Positions 9,017 through 17,895 of a stretch of 58,688 nucleotides of DNA are shown here, one piece after another. This DNA comes from Pseudomonas sp. dw_358 (GTDB lineage Bacteria > Pseudomonadota > Gammaproteobacteria > Pseudomonadales > Pseudomonadaceae). Location of the stretch: NCBI RefSeq assembly GCF_018449655.1, contig NZ_JAAVUX010000025.1:1-58688 (forward strand), read 5' to 3'. The notes under the pieces were generated by a model. It was not told the DNA's origin, made no database searches, and worked only from the letters and a program-made list of their open reading frames with translations. The position numbers and the translations under genes were made by a program. Numbering within the stretch: the stretch's first letter is position 1; the number at the start of each line of letters is the position of its first letter.

Positions 9017-9862
9017 TCAGTCCAGCCCCGGCACGATGTTCTGCGGCACTCGCTCCGGGAAGAACAACCGTTGCAATTCGGCTCCCGGGCTTTCGGCGCG
9101 CATAAAGGCCTCGCCCACCAGAAAAGAATACACCTCACTGATTTCCATCAGTTCGACGTCGGCCCGGTTGAGGATGCCGCTTTCAGTGATCACCAACTTG
9201 TCCCGCGGAATCCGCGGCAACAAATCCAGTGTGTTTTCCAGGCTGACTTCGAAGGTATGCAAATTGCGGTTGTTGACACCCAGCAGCGGGCTGTCCAGCA
9301 ACTTCAAGGCACGGTCCAGTTCGAGACCGTCGTGGACTTCCACCAGCACATCAAGCCCGACGCTTTTCGCAGCAGCAGCCAGTTCGCTCAGGTGGCCATC
9401 GTCCAGTGCGGCGACGATCAGCAGAATGCAGTCTGCACCCAGCACCCGTGACTCGACGATCTGATAGGGGTCGATCATGAAATCCTTGCGGATCACCGGC
9501 AACTTGCACGCCTCGCGCGCCTGCTGCAGATAGAGATCGGCGCCCTGGAAATAATCCACGTCGGTGAGCACGGACAGGCAAGTCGCTCCGCCCTTCTCGT
9601 AGCTGCGTGCGATGTCCGCAGGAACAAAATGCTCACGGATCACGCCTTTGCTGGGCGAAGCCTTCTTGACCTCGGCGATCACGGCGGGCTGTTTGCGCGC
9701 CGCTTGTGCAATCAATGCCTGAGCGAAACCCCGTGGCGCGGAAGCGCCAGCCAGCCTTGCCTGCAAGTCGGCCAGCGTTACTTGCCCTTTGCGCTCGACC
9801 ACTTCCTCAGCCTTGCGCGCCAGGATGTTCTCCAGCACGGTCGGTACCTTGAACGCTGTCAT
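9017..9862 (-). CDS. trpC: Indole-3-glycerol phosphate synthase
   Basis: Closes the indole ring in tryptophan synthesis from CdRP. The start at 9862 gives 281 aa (MTAFKVPTVLENIL) and overlaps the trpD stop by 4 bp (ATGA). The TIM-barrel catalytic segments are readable: AEVKKASPSKG, IRKDFMIDPYQI, GVNNRNLHTF and ITESGI. An open frame extends upstream to 10165 but lies inside trpD in another frame. It is translationally coupled to trpD and followed closely by the lipoate ligase family gene. Confidence 0.97.
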   Translation of the reverse strand: MTAFKVPTVLENILARKAEEVVERKGQVTLADLQARLAGASAPRGFAQALIAQAARKQPAVIAEVKKASPSKGVIREHFVPADIARSYEKGGATCLSVLTDVDYFQGADLYLQQAREACKLPVIRKDFMIDPYQIVESRVLGADCILLIVAALDDGHLSELAAAAKSVGLDVLVEVHDGLELDRALKLLDSPLLGVNNRNLHTFEVSLENTLDLLPRIPRDKLVITESGILNRADVELMEISEVYSFLVGEAFMRAESPGAELQRLFFPERVPQNIVPGLD

Positions 9863-10908
9863 TGCTCGTTCTCCAACTTGAATACCGCAGTAAAGGCACC
9901 CAGCTCGTCGAGCTTTTCCCGGGCCAGGCCCGTGTGCAGAGCGTCGTGGGCCAACGCCACGCCCTCTTTCAGGCTGCTGGCGAGATCGGCGGCATACAAC
10001 GCGGCCCCAGCGTTGAGGATAATCATTTCCGCCGCTTTCTGACCATTTTCGGTCTTGCGACGGCCCAGGGCGTCGCGAATCAGCTCGAGCGAAGCGGCTG
10101 GACCGTCCACGGCCAGGCCATGCAACGTCTGGCTCTTGATGCCCAGATCTTCGGGCTCGACCCAATACTCGCTGATTTCACCCTGCTTCAGCTCCGCCAC
10201 GAACGTCGGCGCGGCCAGGCTGAACTCATCCAGGCCGTCCTTGGAATGAACCACCAGCACATGTTTGCTGCCCAGGCGCTGCAACACTTCAGCCAAGGGT
10301 CGGCAAAGTGCCTGATTGAAAACACCAACGACCTGATGCTTGACCCCGGCCGGATTGGTCAACGGGCCAAGCATATTGAACAGCGTGCGCAAGCCCAAAT
10401 CCCGACGGGGGATGGCGGCAAAGCGCATGGCGCTATGGTGCTGCTGGGCAAACATGAAGCCGATGCCGACGCTGTCGATGCAGCGAGCCACTTGAACCGG
10501 CGTCAGGTTGAGAAATACGCCCGCCGCTTCGAGCAAGTCGGCACTGCCGCTTTTGCCCGAGACCGCGCGGTTGCCGTGCTTGGCCACCGTACCGCCAGCG
10601 GCGGCAATGACGAAGGACGAGGCGGTGGAAACGTTGAAAATGTTCGCGCCGTCACCGCCGGTGCCCACGATGTCCACGACGTGATCGAGGGTCTTGAGCT
10701 CGACCTGGCTGGCCAGTTCACGCATCACCGAAACGGCACCGACGATTTCGTCGATGGTTTCGCTTTTCATGCGCATGCCCATCATGAATGCACCGATCTG
10801 CGCCTCCGTGCATTGGCCCGTCATGATCTGGCGCATGACATCGCGCATTTCGTCGGTGGTCAGGTCCAGTTGTTCGGCGATACGCGCCAGCGCTTGCTTG
10901 ATGTCCAT
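9859..10908 (-). CDS. trpD: Anthranilate phosphoribosyltransferase
   Basis: Transfers phosphoribose from PRPP to anthranilate in tryptophan synthesis. The 349-aa protein has the PRPP-binding motif GTGGDGANIFNVST, the anthranilate/metal segment KHGNRAVSGKSGSAD and normal family length. It sits 2 bp downstream of trpG and overlaps trpC by 4 bp, so trpG-trpD-trpC form one coupled unit as in all pseudomonads. Confidence 0.98.
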   Translation of the reverse strand: MDIKQALARIAEQLDLTTDEMRDVMRQIMTGQCTEAQIGAFMMGMRMKSETIDEIVGAVSVMRELASQVELKTLDHVVDIVGTGGDGANIFNVSTASSFVIAAAGGTVAKHGNRAVSGKSGSADLLEAAGVFLNLTPVQVARCIDSVGIGFMFAQQHHSAMRFAAIPRRDLGLRTLFNMLGPLTNPAGVKHQVVGVFNQALCRPLAEVLQRLGSKHVLVVHSKDGLDEFSLAAPTFVAELKQGEISEYWVEPEDLGIKSQTLHGLAVDGPAASLELIRDALGRRKTENGQKAAEMIILNAGAALYAADLASSLKEGVALAHDALHTGLAREKLDELGAFTAVFKLENEQ

Positions 10909-10910
10909 GA

Positions 10911-11516
10911 TCAGCCCTTGTTCGAGCGGCTGCCGCCGGTCTGCTTGAGAAAGTTGGCGAACAGTTCATGGCCCTGCTCGCTCAGGATCGACTCGGGGTG
11001 AAACTGCACCCCTTCGATGTTCAGCGTCTTGTGCCGCAGGCCCATGATCTCGTCCACCGAGCCGTCTTCCAGCTCGGTCCACGCGGTGGCTTCGAGGCAG
11101 GCGGGCAAGGTGTCGCGCTTGACCACCAGCGAGTGATAACGGGTCACGGTCAGCGGATGATTCAAGCCCTCGAACACCCCTTGATCCTGATGGGTCACCG
11201 GACTGGTCTTGCCATGCATGACCTGCCTCGCACGGACCACATCACCACCGAACGCCTGGCCGATGGATTGATGCCCGAGGCAGACGCCGAGAATCGGCAG
11301 CTTGCCGGCGAAGTGCTTGATGACTTCAAGGGATACGCCGGCCTCGGACGGGGTGCACGGGCCGGGGGATACGACGATGCGTTCCGGCGCCAGCGCTTCT
11401 ATTTCTGCCAGGGTCAGCTCGTCATTGCGAATGACTTTGACATCGGCACCGAGCTCGCCCAGGTATTGCACGACGTTGTAGGTAAAGGAGTCGTAATTGT
11501 CGATCATGAGCAACAT
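10911..11516 (-). CDS. trpG: Anthranilate synthase glutamine amidotransferase subunit
   Basis: Class I glutamine amidotransferase that supplies ammonia to TrpE. The ATG at 11516 gives 201 aa (MLLMIDNYDSFTYN); the longer open frame to 11609 runs into trpE. The catalytic cysteine is in LGVCLGHQSIG, and the His-Glu pair is in VQFHPESIL. Its start is only 11 bp from the trpE stop. In P. aeruginosa these two genes are separated by the R/F-pyocin cluster; no such insertion is present here. Confidence 0.97.
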   Translation of the reverse strand: MLLMIDNYDSFTYNVVQYLGELGADVKVIRNDELTLAEIEALAPERIVVSPGPCTPSEAGVSLEVIKHFAGKLPILGVCLGHQSIGQAFGGDVVRARQVMHGKTSPVTHQDQGVFEGLNHPLTVTRYHSLVVKRDTLPACLEATAWTELEDGSVDEIMGLRHKTLNIEGVQFHPESILSEQGHELFANFLKQTGGSRSNKG

Positions 11517-11527
11517 GGTGGTGGGCC

Positions 11528-13015
11528 TCAGGCGTCGAAGTCGGAAGTTTGTTGGGCCAGCGCTACGGCACGGAACATCGCGCGGCGCTTGTTCAGGGTT
11601 TCTTCCCACTCCGCTGCAGGCACCGAATCGGCGACGATGCCGCCGCCGGCCTGCACATGCAGCTCGCCATCCTTGATCACCGCCGTGCGAATGGCGATGG
11701 CGGTGTCCATGTTGCCGTTCCAGGCCAGGTAACCCACCGCGCCGCCATAGACGCCACGCTTGACCGGTTCCAGTTCATCGATGATTTCCATGGCGCGGAT
11801 CTTCGGCGCGCCAGACAGGGTGCCCGCCGGCAGGATCGCCCGCAGCGCGTCCATGGCCGTGAGGCCTTCCTTCAGATGTCCGGTGACGTTTGACACGATG
11901 TGCATCACATTCGAATAACGCTCGATGACCATTTTCTCGGTCAGGCGCACTGAACCGATCTCGGACACCCGCCCGGTATCGTTGCGGCCCAGGTCGATCA
12001 GCATCAAATGCTCGGCAATTTCCTTCTCGTCCGACAGCAGGTCCACTTCCAGAGCGTGGTCCGCCTCTTCGGTGGCACCGCGCGGGCGGGTGCCGGCGAT
12101 AGGGCGCACGGTAATCAGGTTGTCTTCGACCCGGACCAGCACTTCCGGCGAGCTGCCCACCACGTGGAAATCGCCGAAATTGAAAAAGTACATATAGGGC
12201 GTCGGGTTGAAGCAACGCAGGGCGCGGTACAGATCGATGGGTGCCGACTCGAAGTCGATGGTCATCCGTTGCGACGGTACGACTTGCATGCAGTCGCCCG
12301 CGAGGATGTATTCCTTGATGGTATCGACAGCCCGCTCATAGTCGTTCTGGGTAAAGCTGGAGCGGAACACGGGCTCGGCGGCAGCGGGACGATCCAGGTC
12401 AAGCCCGCGACGCGGGGTAATGGGCTGACGCAGCTTGTCCATCAAGGCATCGAGTTGCGCCTGGCCGAGGTCGTAGGCTTCGGCGTCTGCAGGATCCGCC
12501 AGGACGATGGCGTGCATCTTGCCGGCGAGGTTGTCGAACACCACCACCGCATCGGATACCATCAGCAGGATATCGGGGACGCCCAGCGGGTCCGGATTCG
12601 GCGACTGGCCCAGGCGCTTCTCGACATAGCGCACACAGTCATAACCGAAATACCCCACCAGGCCACCATTGAAGCGCGGCAGGCCCGGGATGGTTGGCAC
12701 GTTGTAACGCGCCTTGAAGGCTTCGACGAAGGCCAGCGGGTCTTCGACGTCGTGGCTTTCGACTTCGACGCCGTCGCAGGTGATGCTCACGTGATAGTCG
12801 TGCACCCGCAATACGGTGCGGCATGGCAGGCCGATGATCGAATAACGGCCCCACTTTTCACCGCCCTGCACCGACTCCAGCAGATAGGAGTTGGGCTCGT
12901 CGGCCAGTTTCAGGTAGATCGACAACGGCGTGTCGAAGTCAGCCAGGGTTTCGCGGGCAAGGGGGACACGGTTATAGCCGGCAGCGGCCAAACGCAGGAA
13001 TTCTTCGCGGATCAT
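11528..13015 (-). CDS. trpE: Anthranilate synthase component I
   Basis: Chorismate-utilising subunit that makes anthranilate with TrpG. The ATG at 13015 gives 495 aa (MIREEFLRLAAAGYN). The LLESVQGG segment near residue 39 is the tryptophan feedback site of the family. The C-terminal chorismate-binding domain includes GTLSGAPKIRAMEIID and GGAVGYLAWNGNMD. It is preceded by gph with a 73-bp gap that contains a GC hairpin. I see no Trp-rich leader peptide in that gap. Confidence 0.97.
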   Translation of the reverse strand: MIREEFLRLAAAGYNRVPLARETLADFDTPLSIYLKLADEPNSYLLESVQGGEKWGRYSIIGLPCRTVLRVHDYHVSITCDGVEVESHDVEDPLAFVEAFKARYNVPTIPGLPRFNGGLVGYFGYDCVRYVEKRLGQSPNPDPLGVPDILLMVSDAVVVFDNLAGKMHAIVLADPADAEAYDLGQAQLDALMDKLRQPITPRRGLDLDRPAAAEPVFRSSFTQNDYERAVDTIKEYILAGDCMQVVPSQRMTIDFESAPIDLYRALRCFNPTPYMYFFNFGDFHVVGSSPEVLVRVEDNLITVRPIAGTRPRGATEEADHALEVDLLSDEKEIAEHLMLIDLGRNDTGRVSEIGSVRLTEKMVIERYSNVMHIVSNVTGHLKEGLTAMDALRAILPAGTLSGAPKIRAMEIIDELEPVKRGVYGGAVGYLAWNGNMDTAIAIRTAVIKDGELHVQAGGGIVADSVPAAEWEETLNKRRAMFRAVALAQQTSDFDA

Positions 13016-13061
13016 GATCAGCCTCGTGGCATGAGGGGCAAACGGTCGGGTAGGCAAACGT

Positions 13062-13079
13062 GCCGGCACACAAGCCGGC
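13062..13079. other. GC hairpin between gph and trpE
   Basis: A perfect 6-bp stem (GCCGGC at 13062-13067 and 13074-13079) around a 6-nt loop in the 73-bp gph-trpE gap. There is no strong T-run after it on the transcribed strand. It could attenuate read-through from gph or stabilise the 5' end of the trpE message; the function is inferred only from position. Confidence 0.4.
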
Positions 13080-13088
13080 GGATGAAAG

Positions 13089-13907
13089 TCAGGCGCGCCA
13101 ACGCCAGCGGGCCAAGGCCTTGATGACTTTCATCCAGAGTTTGCGGGTGACCACCACGATGGAATCTCTACGGCAGGGGGAAAAATCGTCCGCCAACGTT
13201 ATCTCAGCGGCCGAATCTGCGCAACCGGGGATCAGCGCTCGCAGATCGTCGATGACCATGGCCGGCGACTCGTCGGCAATCGGCCGGCCATGGTTATAGC
13301 CATAGCTCAAGGCCACGCAAGGCACATTGGCGGCTTTGGCCGCCTGGACATCGGAGCGCGAGTCGCCCACGAACAGCGCCTGGTGAGCCGGCACGCCGGC
13401 CATTTTCATCACAAAAAACAGCGCCGCCGGGTCCGGTTTCTGCTGGGGCAGGGTGTCACCCCCGATGATCCACTTGAAATAACGGCCCAGCTTCAACTCG
13501 TCCAGCAGAGGCGCGACAAAACGCTCGGGCTTGTTGGTGATCATGGCCATCGGCACCTTGCGCTTGCGCAGCCACTTCAAGGTTTCGACCACGCCGGGGT
13601 ACACCACGGTCAATTCATGGTTGTCCGCGTAGGCCTCCATGAACAGCGCCAGCGCCTGCTCGGCTTCGGCTTCGTCCACCGCCTCGTGCTCCAGCTGGCC
13701 GGCCAACGCCCGGCGCACCAGCACCCGCGCGCCGTTGCCGACCCAGTGGCGCACCGACTCCAGCGCCACCGGCGCACGGTCCATTTGCGCCATTACGACA
13801 TTGACCGCTGCGGCGAGGTCCGGTACCGAATCCACCAAGGTGCCGTCCAGATCGAACATCACCAGTTTCGGCAGGTTGCCGGAGAACAGCTGGGCGAAGG
13901 CACTCAT
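13089..13907 (-). CDS. gph: Phosphoglycolate phosphatase
   Basis: HAD-superfamily phosphatase that removes phosphate from 2-phosphoglycolate, a product of oxidative DNA repair. The 272-aa sequence has HAD motif I (VMFDLDGTLVDSVPDL), motif II in MAMITNKPE and motif III/IV in the KPDPAALFF and FVGDSRSDVQAAKAA regions. The start overlaps the rpe stop by 4 bp. The last 40 residues or so, rich in Trp/Arg, extend beyond the usual domain. Confidence 0.96.
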   Translation of the reverse strand: MSAFAQLFSGNLPKLVMFDLDGTLVDSVPDLAAAVNVVMAQMDRAPVALESVRHWVGNGARVLVRRALAGQLEHEAVDEAEAEQALALFMEAYADNHELTVVYPGVVETLKWLRKRKVPMAMITNKPERFVAPLLDELKLGRYFKWIIGGDTLPQQKPDPAALFFVMKMAGVPAHQALFVGDSRSDVQAAKAANVPCVALSYGYNHGRPIADESPAMVIDDLRALIPGCADSAAEITLADDFSPCRRDSIVVVTRKLWMKVIKALARWRWRA

Positions 13908-14578
13908 GCGCGGGCGAGAGCCAGTTCCGCGCGCATCTGCTCGATCACTTCACGGTAGTTCGGCGCATTGAAAATGGCCGAGCCGGCAACGAAGGTATCA
14001 GCGCCAGCGGCGGCGATCTCGCGGATATTGGCCACATTGACGCCGCCGTCGATCTCCAGGCGAATGTCACGTCCGCTGGCGTCGATCAAGGCGCGCGCTT
14101 CACGCAGCTTGGTCAGGGTGCCAGGGATGAATTTCTGCCCACCGAAGCCCGGGTTGACGCTCATGAGCAGGATCATGTCGACCTTGTCCATCACGTACTC
14201 CAGCAGGCTCAGAGGCGTGGCCGGGTTGAACACCAGGCCAGACTTGCAGCCGCCTTCACGCACCAACTGCAACGAGCGGTCGATGTGCAGGGTCGCCTCG
14301 GGATGGAAGGTGATGGAGCTGGCACCGGCTTCGATGAAGTCGCCAATGATACGGTCCACAGGGCTGACCATCAGGTGCACGTCGATCGGTGCGGTCACGC
14401 CGTACTTGCGCAACGCCGCGCAGACCATCGGGCCGATGGTCAGGTTGGGCACATAGTGATTGTCCATGACATCGAAATGGATCATGTCCGCGCCGGCGGC
14501 GAGAACCTTGTCGACTTCTTCACCCAGGCGGGCGAAATCTGCAGAAAGAATGGACGGAGCTATGAAGAAAGGCTGCAT
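13904..14578 (-). CDS. rpe: Ribulose-phosphate 3-epimerase
   Basis: Interconverts ribulose-5-P and xylulose-5-P in the pentose phosphate pathway. The ATG at 14578 yields 224 aa (MQPFFIAPSILSADF), the normal size. Catalytic and metal segments are visible: HFDVMDNHYVPNLTIGP and NPGFGGQKFIP, plus the final IDGGVN/AGADTFVAGSAIF phosphate-binding region. It is translationally coupled to gph. The 65 bp upstream separate it from the ABC permease gene in the same direction. Confidence 0.98.
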   Translation of the reverse strand: MQPFFIAPSILSADFARLGEEVDKVLAAGADMIHFDVMDNHYVPNLTIGPMVCAALRKYGVTAPIDVHLMVSPVDRIIGDFIEAGASSITFHPEATLHIDRSLQLVREGGCKSGLVFNPATPLSLLEYVMDKVDMILLMSVNPGFGGQKFIPGTLTKLREARALIDASGRDIRLEIDGGVNVANIREIAAAGADTFVAGSAIFNAPNYREVIEQMRAELALARA

Positions 14579-14643
14579 GACGCACCTGTTGGCTGGAATC
14601 ACGGTGGGGCGCATTGTACATCACCCGCACCGCGATCAGGCCA

Positions 14644-15468
14644 TCAGGCCGCCGTGCGCAACTTCTCGCCGCGCCCGCGCAGCCACTCCAGGGTCAGCAG
14701 CAACACCACCGAAAAGGCGATGAGCAAGGTCGCCGCCGCCGCGATGGTGGGGCTCAGGTTTTCGCGAATGCCGCTGAACATCTGGCGTGGCAGGGTCGCC
14801 TGTTCGGGTCCGGCGAGGAACAGCGTCACCACCACTTCGTCGAACGAGGTGGCAAAAGCGAACAGCGCCCCGCTGATTACCCCGGGGGCAATCAACGGCA
14901 AGGTCACCCGAAAGAAGGTCTCCAGCGGCGCGGCCCCCAGGCTGGCGGCTGCCCGCACCAGGTTATGGTTGAAACCTTGCAGCGTAGCCGACACGGTGAT
15001 GATCACGAAGGGCACACCCAGCACCGCATGCACCAGGATCAACGAAACAAAGCTGTTGCCCAGGCCAAGCGGCGCAAAGAACAGGTAGCTGGCCACACCG
15101 ACGATCACCACCGGCACCACCATCGGCGAAATCACCAGGGCCATCACCAGCGCTTTGCCGGGGAAGTTGCCACGGGTCAGGCCAATGGCAGCCAATGTAC
15201 CGAAGACCATGGCCAGCACGGTGGCCGCCGGGGCAACGATGACGCTGTTGCGCAGGGCGCGCATCCATTCATCCGAGGTGAAGAAATCCTGGTACCAATG
15301 CAGGGAAAACCCCTGCAGCGGATAGACCAGAAAACTGCCGCCGTTGAACGACAACGGAATGATCACCAGCACCGGCAAGATCAGGAACAACAGGATGAGG
15401 CCACACAAAATGCGCAGGCTGTAGAACCAGATGCGTTCGATGGGCGACAGGTAAGGGCTGCTCGACAT
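14644..15468 (-). CDS. ABC transporter permease, PotC/AgtB-like
   Basis: Inner-membrane permease of a polyamine/GABA-type ABC importer. The 274-aa protein has six hydrophobic segments and the EAA-type cytoplasmic loop around AAASLGAAPLETFFRVTLPLI. It is the last gene of a four-gene import operon read leftward: ATPase (19017), binding protein, larger permease, then this permease. Order and the adjacent sensor/regulator pair match agtABCD-agtSR, which imports 4-aminobutyrate and 5-aminovalerate in P. aeruginosa. The substrate here is inferred from that synteny. Confidence 0.92.
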   Translation of the reverse strand: MSSSPYLSPIERIWFYSLRILCGLILLFLILPVLVIIPLSFNGGSFLVYPLQGFSLHWYQDFFTSDEWMRALRNSVIVAPAATVLAMVFGTLAAIGLTRGNFPGKALVMALVISPMVVPVVIVGVASYLFFAPLGLGNSFVSLILVHAVLGVPFVIITVSATLQGFNHNLVRAAASLGAAPLETFFRVTLPLIAPGVISGALFAFATSFDEVVVTLFLAGPEQATLPRQMFSGIRENLSPTIAAAATLLIAFSVVLLLTLEWLRGRGEKLRTAA

Positions 15469-15479
15469 GATGACGCTCC

Positions 15480-16727
15480 TCAGCTCAGGCGCAGGCGGCT
15501 GGCACCGACCAATTTGTTGTAGATCAGGTAGAGCACCACCGTTGCCAACAGCAGCAAACCGCCCAGCGCCGTGGCCATGCCCCAGTTGATGCTGACGTTG
15601 GTGTAGAACGCCACGAAGTAGCTGACCATCTGATCGTTCGGGCTGCCCAGCAAGGCCGGGGTGATGTAGTAACCAATCGCCAGAATGAACACCAGCAGGC
15701 AGCCGGCGCCGACACCGGCATAGGTCTGTGGGAAATACACCCGCCAGAAGCTGGCGAAGGGATGGCAGCCCAGGGAGATGGCGGCGCGCATGTAGGTGGG
15801 CGAAATGCCCTTCATCACGCTGTAGATCGGCAGAATCATGAATGGCAGCAGAATGTGAACCATGGAGATGTACACGCCGACCCGGTTGAACACCAATTCC
15901 AGCGGGTGATCGATGATGCCCATGGCCATCAGTGCGCTGTTGATCAGGCCACCCGATTGCAGCAGGACGATCCAGGCCGCCACGCGCACCAGAATCGAAG
16001 TCCAGAAAGGCAACAGCACCATGATCATCAGCAGATTGCTGCGCCGGGCCGGGAGATTGGCCAGGAGGTACGCCAACGGGTAGGCCAGCACCAGGCAGAT
16101 CAACGTGATTACCAGGCCCATCCAGAAAGTCCGGGCGAAGATGTCCAGGTAAATAGCCTGGTCCGGGGTCGCCGGGGCCACCTGGCCGGAGTCGTCGATG
16201 CGATGGTCCACCGAGGCCAGCAGGTAATACGCCGTGACGCTGCTGCCGTTACGCCGAATGGCCTGCCAATAGGCCGGATCGCCCCAGCGCTCGTCGAGGT
16301 TTTCCAGGGCTTCTTTATAAGAGGCCGGCGTACCATTGAAGGGCAATGCGCGGCCGGTTTTCATCAGCAGGCTGCGGTAGCCGGCCAATTCCATGTTCAG
16401 GCGTTTGGACAAGTCGCCAAGTTTCTGTTCTTTGCGGGCCTGAGCCAGATCTTCGCTCAGGGCCAGATAGACCGGCTCGTCGGGCAGGCCGCGGCCATCC
16501 CAATGGGCAATGGCTGCCACGGTACGGGGCAAGGCCCCCACCACTTCCGGGTTTTCGACGCTTTTGTACAACAGCGCCACGATGGGCACCAGAAACACCA
16601 ACAGAAGGAAGAGCACCAATGGCGCGATCAAGGCTTGCGCCTTCCAGCGGTTGACCCGCTCGGCACGGGCCAGGCGTTGCTTCAGGCTGGGGCCAGTGAC
16701 ATCGGCCAGCGGTACGGTGAGGGCCAT
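15480..16727 (-). CDS. ABC transporter permease, PotB/AgtC-like
   Basis: A 415-aa permease, much longer than PotB (about 285 aa). The extra length is an insertion between the first membrane helix (residues 33-55) and the transport core. About 130 mostly hydrophilic residues lie there, predicted periplasmic. The EAA loop is AAISLGCHPFASFWRVYFPQTYAG. Such elongated permeases are known in pseudomonad polyamine/opine-type importers. It lies 11 bp upstream of the small permease and is separated from the binding-protein gene by a 72-bp gap with a hairpin. Confidence 0.92.
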   Translation of the reverse strand: MALTVPLADVTGPSLKQRLARAERVNRWKAQALIAPLVLFLLLVFLVPIVALLYKSVENPEVVGALPRTVAAIAHWDGRGLPDEPVYLALSEDLAQARKEQKLGDLSKRLNMELAGYRSLLMKTGRALPFNGTPASYKEALENLDERWGDPAYWQAIRRNGSSVTAYYLLASVDHRIDDSGQVAPATPDQAIYLDIFARTFWMGLVITLICLVLAYPLAYLLANLPARRSNLLMIMVLLPFWTSILVRVAAWIVLLQSGGLINSALMAMGIIDHPLELVFNRVGVYISMVHILLPFMILPIYSVMKGISPTYMRAAISLGCHPFASFWRVYFPQTYAGVGAGCLLVFILAIGYYITPALLGSPNDQMVSYFVAFYTNVSINWGMATALGGLLLLATVVLYLIYNKLVGASRLRLS

Positions 16728-16756
16728 CGAGAACTCCTTGAACCCTTGCAGCGATG

Positions 16757-16780
16757 GCCGCGCGCCTTGCGGTGCGCGGC
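16757..16780. terminator. Intercistronic hairpin after the binding-protein gene
   Basis: A 10-bp stem with one mismatch (GCCGCGCGCC at 16757, GGTGCGCGGC ending 16780) and a 4-nt loop, placed 19 bp after the solute-binding protein stop. Hairpins here commonly protect the upstream mRNA and lower expression of the downstream permeases, giving excess binding protein. No T-run follows, so full termination is unlikely. Confidence 0.6.
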
Positions 16781-16799
16781 ATGACGGTGTTGCCGTGAC

Positions 16800-17837
16800 T
16801 TACTTGGCAGCCCAGGCGTTGAAACGCTGTTCCAGCTGCTCGCCGTTGTCAGCCCAGAAGCTCACGTCGATCTGCACCTGGTTGGCGATGTTTTCCGGGG
16901 TGGTCGGCATGTCCTTCAAGACAGTCTTGTCCAGCAGCGGCACCGCCAGCGTGTTGGCCGGGCCGTAGGCAATGTTTTCCGAATAGATCTTCTGCTGCCC
17001 CGGGGAGACCGAATAGGCAATGAACTTCTTCGCCGCTTCGGCATTCTTTGCGCCCTTCGGGATAGCCCACGCATCAAAGTCGTAGATGCCGCCGTTCCAG
17101 ACCACTTTCAGGTTGCTCTCTTTCTGCACGGCAGCGATGCGGCCGTTGTAGGCCGAGCTCATCACCACGTCACCCGAGGCCAGGTACTGCGGCGGCTGGG
17201 CACCGGCTTCCCACCACTGGATGTAAGGCTTGAGCTGGTCGAGCTTCTTGAAGGCGCGGTCTTGGCCGTCTTTGCTGGCAAGCACTTTGTAGACGTCCTT
17301 GGGTGCCACGCCGTCGGCCATCAAGGCGAATTCCAGGGTGTACTTGGCACCCTTGCGCAGGCCGCGCTTGCCGGGGAATTTCTTGGTGTCCCAGAAATCC
17401 GCCCAGCTGGTCGGTGCGGTTTTCAACTTATCGGCGTTGTAGGCCAGCACGGTGGACCAGACGAAGAAACCGACGCCGCACGTCTGGATGGCGCCTTTGA
17501 CGTAGTCACCCGAGTTGCCGAACATTTTCGGGTCAAGGGTTTCGAACATGTCTTCGTCGCAACCGCGGGACAGCTCGGGGGATTCGACTTCCACCAGGTC
17601 CCAGGTCACGCTCTTGGTGTCGACCATGGCTTTGACCTTGGCCATCTCGCCGTTGTACTCGCCAGCGATGATTTTGCCATTGCCTGCGGCTTCCCACGGC
17701 TCGTAGAACGCCTTGACCTGGGCCGCCTTGTTGGTCCCGCCAAACGAGACGACCGTCAGATCAGGGCCGGCAGCCATGACCTGAGCTGCCGCCAGCATGC
17801 CCAGGGTCAGGGCTGTGAATTTGAGGTGCTTGAGCAT
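16800..17837 (-). CDS. Periplasmic polyamine/GABA-type solute-binding protein
   Basis: A 345-aa binding protein of the PotD/PotF cluster. The ATG at 17837 gives a clean signal peptide (MLKHLKFTALTLGMLAAAQ, cut near VMA-AGP). The mature start LTVVSFGGTNKAAQVKAFYEPWEAA and the later SPGQQKIYSENIAYGPANT are typical of the extracellular polyamine-binding family. It captures substrate for the two downstream permeases. The open frame continues upstream to 17993 but without family-like sequence. Ligand identity (GABA, 5-aminovalerate or polyamine) is inferred from synteny. Confidence 0.94.
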   Translation of the reverse strand: MLKHLKFTALTLGMLAAAQVMAAGPDLTVVSFGGTNKAAQVKAFYEPWEAAGNGKIIAGEYNGEMAKVKAMVDTKSVTWDLVEVESPELSRGCDEDMFETLDPKMFGNSGDYVKGAIQTCGVGFFVWSTVLAYNADKLKTAPTSWADFWDTKKFPGKRGLRKGAKYTLEFALMADGVAPKDVYKVLASKDGQDRAFKKLDQLKPYIQWWEAGAQPPQYLASGDVVMSSAYNGRIAAVQKESNLKVVWNGGIYDFDAWAIPKGAKNAEAAKKFIAYSVSPGQQKIYSENIAYGPANTLAVPLLDKTVLKDMPTTPENIANQVQIDVSFWADNGEQLEQRFNAWAAK

Positions 17838-17895
17838 CGGTGTTCTCTCCAAATTGCAGGTTGGTGAGGCAGTGGCGCGAACGAGTCGGCCTGTT

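Noticed and set aside
13016..13088. Trp attenuator leader before trpE
   Set aside because: A hairpin is present but no short ORF with Trp codons, so I list only the hairpin.
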